From contig DLOX01000273.1 in the NCBI GenBank assembly GCA_002478575.1, positions 1-11,285 on the forward strand: a DNA stretch of 11,285 bases, read 5' to 3'. Source of the DNA: Sphingomonadales bacterium UBA7473 (GTDB lineage Bacteria; Pseudomonadota; Alphaproteobacteria; Sphingomonadales; Sphingomonadaceae). Below the pieces are notes generated by a model. It had not been told where the DNA came from. It did no database searches and saw only the letters and a program-made list of their open reading frames with translations. This document shows, one piece after another, positions 6,633-11,285 of the stretch. The position numbers and the translations under genes were made by a program. Each line of letters starts with the position of its first letter. The first letter of the stretch is position 1.

Positions 6633-8075
6633 CTATTCGACCCCGTCATGATCCCCAAAATTGCCGAGGCCATGACGGTGGAGCTTGGAATAAAGGCTTT
6701 GGCGGCTGAGGCCCAAAATCTCAGCCGCAGAGGCCCGATTGTCTGACGTGTAAACAAGCGCCGCTTCGATGCAGAGCCGCTCAATCAAATCCGTGCTTTC
6801 TTTGACAATATCTTTAAGCGCTACCCGGCCGACCAACTCCGTCAATTGCTCTACCGTTTGAGGCAAGCCCGAGGTGGTTGATGTCGGAGCGGCCGTACGG
6901 CTTGCCGCGCGACGAATGCTAAATCCATATTTGAGGCCGCCATCGTCATCGACAGACACGGCCGAAACCTCGACATTTTCTTGGCTGCCATAGCCGGTGC
7001 GAATGATCGTCACAAAGCTGCGTGCCGCGCCATGATCGCGCAATTCAGTGAGCAATAAGTTGAGATCAATACCGGGTCGACCAAGATAACGAGACAGGCC
7101 TTGGCCCATCACTTGTTCTTTGCGCGGCACTTGGACCATATCGAGGAAGGCGCTGTTGCTGGTGAGGATGGCCAGTGACTCGTCCGTTATCACCAACGCA
7201 TCCGGCATCGAGTCCATTACCGTCAGCAAGGGCCGGTGGCTGGGATCAGCCGCATGATGGACGCCGCCCACCGGCATCAAGCGGATCAAGAAGCAGGACC
7301 CTCGATCTTGCCTAAAAAGGCTTGCAGATACGGTCACTTCACCGCCCCCGCCAGACAAGTTGAGCGTTACCGCTTGATTTTGCTCGGCCGCCGCAACTGC
7401 CCCCAACAGAGACAAGATCGCATCGCGGCTATCGGGCGCAAAAAGATTGGGGACGATCTGGCCATCCAAGCCCTTGCCTTGCAGACCCAGCATTTGCAGC
7501 GCGGCAGGATTGGCCTCTATGATCCGTCGGGACGCAGTGTCGGCCACCAAGACAGCTTCTGACGCCAAGTCAAACAGCTGACGATAACGCGCCTCAATCT
7601 GGCGCATCTTCACATAGTCGCGCTCAATCGATTGTTGCGCATGGAGCAGGCGTTGCTGCAAGGCCGCCTCTGATCGCATATCGCGCCCAATAGCGATGAT
7701 GCACCCGTCCTTGTCGGTCGCTAGGGCCACATAGCGGACGGGGATCTCGCCCAACGCTGAAATATGGTTGATCTGGCGCCAGCGAGGCGGTCCGCCGCCT
7801 TGCCGGGCTTGCTGCGCCAATTGTTCAATCTTGGTCCGGCTTTCGGTGGTGACGGTATCGCCCCAGCTTTTGCCAATCAGCTCATCAACCCATGCCTCTG
7901 AAATGCCAGGCCCACCCAAAGCAACATCAACAATGACATCCTTGGCGTCCAAAACGAGCGTCACATCCCCAGCCAGCGTCAAGGCGCGCGAAGCAAGGGC
8001 TTCTGCGGCGAGCCCAAGACTTCTGTCTGGAAATCGGAATGGCCTGGTTCCCTCTGGGACAAAGGCGATATTCAT
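6633..8075 (-). CDS. ppsR: Photosynthesis gene repressor PpsR/CrtJ
   Basis: PpsR (CrtJ in Rhodobacter capsulatus) represses bacteriochlorophyll, carotenoid and light-harvesting genes under oxygen by binding TGT-N12-ACA pairs. The 480-residue protein has the family layout: an N-terminal domain (about 25-135), a Gln-rich coiled linker (136-165), PAS1 (about 165-265), PAS2 (about 285-390) and a Fis-type helix-turn-helix (about 425-472, RASAAEILGLSRQSLYSKLHRHG). Cys261 and Cys435 are 174 residues apart and correspond by position to the redox cysteines of CrtJ (249/420) and Rhodobacter sphaeroides PpsR (251/424). A third cysteine is at 125. AGGAG lies about 12 nt before the ATG, a long spacing. 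The gene follows ppaA by 32 nt as an operon and converges on the cytochrome c gene. The stop is TAG. Confidence 0.95.
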   Translation of the reverse strand: MNIAFVPEGTRPFRFPDRSLGLAAEALASRALTLAGDVTLVLDAKDVIVDVALGGPGISEAWVDELIGKSWGDTVTTESRTKIEQLAQQARQGGGPPRWRQINHISALGEIPVRYVALATDKDGCIIAIGRDMRSEAALQQRLLHAQQSIERDYVKMRQIEARYRQLFDLASEAVLVADTASRRIIEANPAALQMLGLQGKGLDGQIVPNLFAPDSRDAILSLLGAVAAAEQNQAVTLNLSGGGGEVTVSASLFRQDRGSCFLIRLMPVGGVHHAADPSHRPLLTVMDSMPDALVITDESLAILTSNSAFLDMVQVPRKEQVMGQGLSRYLGRPGIDLNLLLTELRDHGAARSFVTIIRTGYGSQENVEVSAVSVDDDGGLKYGFSIRRAASRTAAPTSTTSGLPQTVEQLTELVGRVALKDIVKESTDLIERLCIEAALVYTSDNRASAAEILGLSRQSLYSKLHRHGLGNFGDHDGVE

Positions 8076-8107
8076 GAAAAGGTGAGGCTCCTACTGGGCT
8101 GTTCTGG

Positions 8108-8968
8108 TCAAATCGCTGCGTCAGATTGAGCAGCGATGGAGTGAAGCAAATTATTGGCCATCTGCACAGCGGCCCTTGCATCTTTGGTTGCGCCATCGGC
8201 ACCCAATCGAACAGCCATTCCTGCATTTCCGTTAAACGCACGTCCGCCCAGCATCACAGCCAATCGTGGGTTAGAAGAGGCAGCACGGATCGCCGCAATC
8301 AATCTGGGCAATTGATCGAGATGCGTGTCCGTGGTGACGCTGAGGCCAACAAGATCGAGCGTGGACTGGCGCACCATTGCCAGCAAATCAGCTTCAGTGG
8401 TTGCCATCAAGCAAATGGTATCCCAGCCTGCGCGGCGGAAACATTCATCCACAATCTGCGTGCCAAGATTATGCTGATCTTCGGGCATAACCGAAAACAG
8501 AGCTTTATGCGCTTTGGCGCTGTCAACGACTCGGCCCGGCCGCCGCGACGACAAGATGTGAACCGATTCCTGCAAGCGCCACACTGCCATCGTCACATCA
8601 ATGAAATCAATCTGATCCTCTTCCCACCGTACGCCCAGCAAAGTTGCGGCGGGCGCGATGCAGTCGATCAGAATTTGGTCTGTTGAAACACCCCGTGCCT
8701 CAAGCTGCGTCATGTGACGAAACAGCATGTCTGCATCATGATCCAACGCGAGTTCCGCCACATAAGCGACATCCTGTTCACGGACGATCGCGCTACTGGA
8801 CGACAGAGGCATAGCGGGCGCCGCTGCACCACGCCTATGAGCCATCAAGAGCCTGGGAATAATCTCCCCTTCAATCAGGCGAGAGATTTCATGATCCTGC
8901 GCAGCACCAGTCGACGACGCATCATGCATCGGCACTTTGGGCAATCCCTCGTTCGAATCTTGAGCCAT
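8108..8968 (-). CDS. ppaA: Cobalamin-binding antirepressor PpaA/AerR
   Basis: PpaA/AerR modulates PpsR/CrtJ; in R. capsulatus cobalamin-bound AerR interacts with CrtJ and alters its DNA binding in response to light. With the start at 8968 the protein has 286 residues. The N-terminal tail (1-60) is variable. A helical MerR-associated, B12-binding type domain follows (about 60-145), with the signature WEEDQIDFIDVTMAVWRLQ from Trp115. The C-terminal flavodoxin-like B12-binding domain (about 152-275) has His166 in PEDQHNLG, aligned with the (G)EQH-type cobalamin ligand of AerR, and GLSVTTDTH and MLGGRAF strands. I prefer 8968 because GGAAGGGAGAG lies just upstream. The in-frame ATG at 8992 (294 residues) has only a weak site. 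It is separated from ppsR by 32 nt. I found no convincing promoter of its own. Confidence 0.93.
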   Translation of the reverse strand: MAQDSNEGLPKVPMHDASSTGAAQDHEISRLIEGEIIPRLLMAHRRGAAAPAMPLSSSSAIVREQDVAYVAELALDHDADMLFRHMTQLEARGVSTDQILIDCIAPAATLLGVRWEEDQIDFIDVTMAVWRLQESVHILSSRRPGRVVDSAKAHKALFSVMPEDQHNLGTQIVDECFRRAGWDTICLMATTEADLLAMVRQSTLDLVGLSVTTDTHLDQLPRLIAAIRAASSNPRLAVMLGGRAFNGNAGMAVRLGADGATKDARAAVQMANNLLHSIAAQSDAAI

Positions 8969-9119
8969 TTTGGCTCTCCCTTCCACGCGCATCGGCTGCT
9001 CGTCTCTCTCTTCAGAGCCTAGCGCATGTCAATGAAGAACAGATGACCGAGACGATATGCGTCGATCACGTTCCCCCACGAGTCGCAGGCTAATCCCATT
9101 GGGCACCATGTGCAATCTT

Positions 9120-9177
9120 TGTCTCAGACACGATACGGCCATTTGTCCATAGCATTGGACGTAATGAAAAATTGACA
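9120..9177. promoter_or_regulatory. Cluster of three near-consensus PpsR boxes
   Basis: The PpsR/CrtJ operator is TGT-N12-ACA. Three 5-of-6 matches lie here: TGT-N12-ACG at 9120-9137, TGT-N12-ACG at 9144-9161 and CGT-N12-ACA at 9160-9177. The middle one has internal dyad symmetry (GTCCA-N6-TGGAC, 9145-9160). The first contains the short palindrome TGTCTCAGACA (9120-9130). The last box ends exactly on the TTGACA -35 element of the plus-strand promoter. None is a perfect match. They lie 150-210 nt upstream of the ppaA start. By hand, with equal base frequencies, about two such 5-of-6 matches are expected per 450 bp, so only the clustering is unusual. Confidence 0.35.
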
Positions 9178-9201
9178 GATGAGCGATATCGTCCATATTA
9201 T
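9172..9201 (+). promoter_or_regulatory. Sigma70-like promoter pointing away from ppaA
   Basis: A perfect -35 TTGACA (9172-9177) is followed by an 18-base spacer and TATTAT (9196-9201), a one-mismatch -10 element. The expected transcript start is near 9208. It would drive either the exported-protein gene at 9443, with a leader of about 235 nt, or a short RNA ending after the hairpin at 9289-9325. The -35 element overlaps a near-consensus PpsR box. Confidence 0.5.
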
Positions 9202-9207
9202 CCAAAC

Positions 9208-9340
9208 ATGTGGGGTAAGGCTCCATCGGCGTAACAGTAAATCCCCTCCCATCTTATTCGGATCAGTGCACTTATGTGCTGAACCGAGGCAGCCGATCGC
9301 TTCTCCCTCCACCGCGGTCGGCTGCATTCCTTTCCAGTTT
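9208..9340 (+). ncRNA. Candidate small RNA or structured leader with a CUCCCUCC loop
   Basis: Downstream of the promoter at 9172-9201 the transcript would contain a single-stranded CCCCUCCC run (9243-9250). A hairpin follows at 9263-9282 (GCAC-UUAU-GUGC with three more pairs across a 2-nt bulge). A strong stem then forms at 9289-9325: GCAGCCGA with UCGGCUGC, extended by UCGC with GCGG (one G-U pair), closing a 13-nt loop UUCUCCCUCCACC. A pyrimidine-rich stretch (AUUCCUUUCCAGUUUU) follows, which is not a clean terminator tail. Loops rich in CCUCC are typical of alphaproteobacterial trans-acting RNAs that bind ribosome-binding sites. The 3' end is a guess. A long 5' leader for the downstream gene is an equal alternative. 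Confidence 0.3.
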
Positions 9341-9418
9341 TGCCAGTCTCAACAATCACTTATCGCGCGCCAAAAGCCGCCGAAAATCGATGCTGACTCA
9401 AGCGATTTCGACTGATAG

Positions 9419-9433
9419 CCTTCGCCGCGAAGG
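9419..9433 (+). promoter_or_regulatory. Hairpin covering the ribosome-binding site of the exported-protein gene
   Basis: CCTTCG (9419-9424) and CGAAGG (9428-9433) form a perfect 6-bp stem with a 3-base loop. The right arm contains most of the Shine-Dalgarno AAGGAG (9430-9435), which sits 7 nt before the ATG at 9443. In RNA this would partly mask the ribosome-binding site. Whether this is regulatory is inference. Confidence 0.45.
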
Positions 9434-9442
9434 AGCGAGTCG

Positions 9443-9982
9443 ATGAGTAAGTTCGGTGCACTTCGTGGGGACCCATCACAGATTAGTCGGCGGGATGTGA
9501 TTCGCTGGGCGAGCAGTGCCTCCGTTGCTGCTTTGGCTTCAGGGCCAGCCTCTGCACAATCGCTAAGCGACATATTGGAAAAGCTGCCCGACCTTAAGGG
9601 CATAGTTCCAGCCAAGCCGCTCAACTTGGCGCGGACCATCGCAACGATCATGCGTTTGGAACGGGATGCCAATGCCAAGCAATTGCCCAATAGCTTGTTG
9701 GCGTTCCGAGAAGGCCAGCCGATCATGGCGACGCCAACGACGCTTTACAAAGCGTCCGTTCCGCGGCTGGTCGCTTTGATTGATCGAAGCGAAGGCAGCG
9801 ATCAAGCGATGGCGGATGAAGCCGCAGAGGTGCTTGCCGAGGTCAATGCCAGTGAACGCGAAGTCCCTGAGGCGCTCAAAACTGAAGCGCCTGCTCCCAT
9901 CGCTCCGCCAGTTGTGGTCCCCGCTCCCGCGCCTTTGGTGCTGAGCAGCAAGCGGGATTTCCCATCGCTGAAGGCCGAATAG
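9443..9982 (+). CDS. Tat-exported protein, N-terminal part, ended by an in-frame amber codon
   Basis: This 179-residue frame begins at an ATG with AAGGAG 7 nt upstream. Residues 13-38 form a twin-arginine signal (SRRDVIRW, a hydrophobic Ala/Ser/Val stretch, cleavage after ASA), predicting folded export to the periplasm. A mixed alpha-helical region follows (about 40-145) that I do not recognise, then a Pro/Ala/Val-rich linker (about 147-165, PAPIAPPVVVPAPAPLV). The frame then stops at TAG (9980-9982). The same frame continues open to 10528 and encodes a conserved domain, so this is most likely the front of a 361-codon gene interrupted by one substitution. As it stands, the product would be a signal, a helical domain and a linker with nothing attached. 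TAG is an ordinary stop for two other genes here (those ending at 29 and 6633), so genome-wide amber recoding is unlikely. Confidence 0.75.
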   Translation: MSKFGALRGDPSQISRRDVIRWASSASVAALASGPASAQSLSDILEKLPDLKGIVPAKPLNLARTIATIMRLERDANAKQLPNSLLAFREGQPIMATPTTLYKASVPRLVALIDRSEGSDQAMADEAAEVLAEVNASEREVPEALKTEAPAPIAPPVVVPAPAPLVLSSKRDFPSLKAE

Positions 9983-10528
9983 GCGCAGCTTTTTTCTACG
10001 CTCGAAGTGCGCGCCGAAAATCAGGAGCTGGCCAATTGGTATCGCACCATGATGGCGAAATCCAAGCCGCGCTATCACGAGGTGGGGAAAGACCTTGGCG
10101 TGCCGTGGTTTTTCATTGCCGCGACCCACGGGCTGGAAGCGAGCTTCAACTTCCGCGCCCATCTTCATAATGGGGATTTCCCGCTGACCGCGCGGACAAG
10201 GCAAGTTCCTGCGGGCCGCCCCCTCGTGTGGCTTCCCCCTGCCGATTGGGAGTCCAGTGCAAAAGACGCGATCAAGCTCCTTGGCTTTGCCAATCAAAGC
10301 GATTGGACGTTGGAGCGCACTTTGTACCGGCTAGAGGCCTATAATGGCTTTGGATATCGGCGGCGCGGCGTGCCCACGCCTTATCTTTGGAGCTTTTCCA
10401 ACCATTATGATCGCGGCAAATTCGTGGCCGACGGCAGTTTCAACCCAAAGGCCCGGTCTCAACAATGCGGGGCCGCCGTCATGATCAAACTGTTGGTTGA
10501 CGCAGGAGAGATTCAGGGCTTTGCTTGA
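9983..10528 (+). pseudogene. Lysozyme-like domain cut off from its signal peptide by the amber codon
   Basis: This is the in-frame continuation after TAG (9980-9982). It encodes a domain that resembles a conserved bacterial family with hallmarks GVPW-x-I-x3-H-x2-E (His229 and Glu232 in joined numbering), HLHNGDFPLTART, LVWLPPADWE, YRLEAYNGFGYRRRG, PYLWSFSNHY and QQCGAAV. From memory, relatives are often fused to peptidoglycan-binding domains, so a lysozyme-like wall-degrading role is plausible but not proven. Without the front half it has no signal peptide. The first usable start, a GTG at 10007, lacks a clear Shine-Dalgarno site. The motifs are intact and the frame is clean, so the interruption is recent, read through, or a sequencing error. 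The next gene starts 18 nt later, suggesting one transcript. Confidence 0.7.
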
Positions 10529-10546
10529 CCTCGAGAGGAAATCCCC

Positions 10547-11285
10547 ATGATCCGCAAACTTGCCATCGCTACCTTGCTTCTATCCGCCTGCGCGTCTGCG
10601 CAACAGCCCGCCGATGTTGAGATTAAGGCGGAGACGCTGGCTCCGGGTGTTGCTGTGCTTTTTGGCCAAGGCGGCAATATTGGCGTGTCTTGGGGTGGCG
10701 ATGGCACGGTGTTGATCGATGACCAATTCGCTCCACTGACGCCCAAGATCCAAGCGGCGGTGGCTGCATTGGGCGCAAGCCCCGTCAAATATTTGATCAA
10801 CACCCATTGGCATGGCGATCATAGCGGCGGGAATGAGAATTTGGGCAAGGCCGGTGCGTTGATTATGGCGCATGACAATGTGCGCGTGCGGATGGCGACG
10901 CCGCAAGTTCAGGGCGATCGCACCATTGGCCCCTCACCCAAAATCGCGCTTCCCGTCATCACCTATCATGATGGCCTGACGATCCATTTGAACGGCGATG
11001 AAGTCCGCGCACGGCACATGCATGATGCACACACCGATGGGGATTCAATCATCCTTTGGAAGGCCGCCAATGTCATCCACATGGGCGATCTTTTCTTCCA
11101 CAAAGTGACATTGCCCTTCATTGATCTAAACTCAGGGGGGTCAGCCAAGGGTATGCTCGATGCCGCAGAAAAGACCCTAAAGCTGACCAATGCCACAACC
11201 AAGATCATCCCCGGCCATGGGCCAGTGGCGAGCCAAAGCGATCTTGTGGCTTATCGGGATATGTTGAAGAGTGTGATTGGCGCAG
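10547..11285 (+). CDS. Metallo-beta-lactamase-fold hydrolase, exported (3' end outside the window)
   Basis: The frame runs from the ATG at 10547 to the window end (246 codons plus one base), so the C-terminus is missing. AGAGG (10534-10538) lies 8 nt upstream. The N-terminus MIRKLAIATLLLSACASAQQ is a signal peptide, read either as a lipoprotein (lipobox LSAC, Cys15) or as Sec type I cleaved after ASA. The zinc-binding set of the MBL fold is complete: HWHGDH (87-92), His162 in AHTDGD, Asp181 in HMGDLF and His224 in PGHGP. The substrate is unknown. The family includes beta-lactamases, quorum-signal lactonases and thiol or nucleotide hydrolases, and nothing here chooses among them. It sits 18 nt behind the lysozyme-like gene and probably shares its transcript. 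Confidence 0.9.
   Translation, partial: MIRKLAIATLLLSACASAQQPADVEIKAETLAPGVAVLFGQGGNIGVSWGGDGTVLIDDQFAPLTPKIQAAVAALGASPVKYLINTHWHGDHSGGNENLGKAGALIMAHDNVRVRMATPQVQGDRTIGPSPKIALPVITYHDGLTIHLNGDEVRARHMHDAHTDGDSIILWKAANVIHMGDLFFHKVTLPFIDLNSGGSAKGMLDAAEKTLKLTNATTKIIPGHGPVASQSDLVAYRDMLKSVIGA

Larger units (their letters stand above)
8969..9442. other. 474-bp divergent intergenic region upstream of ppaA
   Basis: This gap separates ppaA (minus) from the exported-protein gene (plus). I see no convincing protein-coding gene. It holds a TCTCCCTTCCA stretch that is the ppaA ribosome-binding site on the other strand, and three near-consensus PpsR boxes (9120-9177). It also holds a plus-strand promoter (9172-9201), hairpins at 9263-9282 and 9289-9325, and a ribosome-binding-site hairpin at 9419-9433. 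An open frame of 78 codons starting at 9179 lies inside the promoter spacer and has no ribosome-binding site, so I do not call it. Confidence 0.6.

Noticed and set aside
8969..8992. Upstream ATG at 8992 for ppaA
   Set aside because: Only a weak purine stretch precedes it, while the ATG at 8968 has GGAAGGGAGAG at proper spacing. The extra 8 residues add no recognisable feature.
9087..9115. Minus-strand TTGCAC-N17-TAGCCT as a ppaA promoter
   Set aside because: Each box matches the consensus at only three of six positions, no better than chance in a 474-bp region.
9179..9415. 78-codon plus-strand open frame in the ppaA upstream region
   Set aside because: Its ATG lies inside the promoter spacer, before the expected transcript start. 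There is no ribosome-binding site and the product looks random.
9980..9982. Amber codon as evidence for a reassigned genetic code
   Set aside because: TAG ends two well-formed genes in the same window (the exported protein ending at 29 and ppsR ending at 6633), so TAG works as a normal stop here.
9563..10297. 244-codon minus-strand open frame across the amber-split gene
   Set aside because: Its translation is low-quality (Arg/Gln/His-rich, no motif), whereas the plus strand carries a Tat signal and strongly conserved motifs. It would also span the split gene only because the plus-strand frame is real.

Overview
The window reads as chromosomal DNA of an alphaproteobacterium, most likely a sphingomonad (Sphingomonadales), with the genetic background of an aerobic anoxygenic phototroph. 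The strongest pointer is a tandem pair of photosynthesis regulators, ppaA/aerR (B12-binding) and ppsR/crtJ (PAS plus Fis-type HTH). Supporting pointers are alphaproteobacterial-looking FabI, DnaJ and YihY proteins and a REP-like palindrome of a type common in sphingomonad intergenic DNA. The species assignment is inference; no rRNA or tRNA gene is present.

Layout, left to right. (1) 1-815: a minus-strand exported small protein, then a 214-bp gap holding a large covarying palindrome (714-809) and a CtrA-like box. (2) 816-3332: a minus-strand periplasmic prolyl oligopeptidase, divergent from a short plus-strand AroQ chorismate mutase. (3) 3394-6073: a tightly packed plus-strand unit of a zinc-finger-less DnaJ co-chaperone, a YihY/BrkB membrane protein and the enoyl-ACP reductase FabI (GTGA stop/start overlap, then a 16-nt overlap). 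(4) 6138-6620: a lipoprotein class I cytochrome c, whose 3' end faces that of ppsR across only 12 nt. (5) 6633-8968: the minus-strand ppaA-ppsR operon. (6) 8969-9442: a 474-bp intergenic region with a good plus-strand sigma70-like promoter, three near-consensus PpsR boxes around it, and strong hairpins that could belong to a small RNA or a long leader. (7) 9443-10528: a Tat-exported, lysozyme-like protein gene split by an in-frame amber codon. (8) 10547-end: a secreted metallo-beta-lactamase-fold hydrolase cut by the window edge.

How the parts may work together: PpsR is the redox-responsive aerobic repressor of photosystem genes, and PpaA/AerR is its light/cobalamin-sensing antirepressor or co-regulator. 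Both key cysteines of PpsR and the candidate cobalamin-ligand histidine of PpaA are present, so the switch looks functional. No bch, crt, puf or puh gene is visible here, so the regulators sit at the edge of, or away from, the photosynthesis gene cluster. The neighbouring cytochrome c could serve photosynthetic or respiratory electron transfer.

The most interesting region is the 474-bp gap upstream of ppaA. It contains a promoter overlapped by PpsR-like boxes, followed by a hairpin whose C/U-rich loop is complementary to the ppaA ribosome-binding site. This would fit a small RNA or leader in the photosynthesis control circuit, but it is unproven. The second is the amber-interrupted exported gene next to it.
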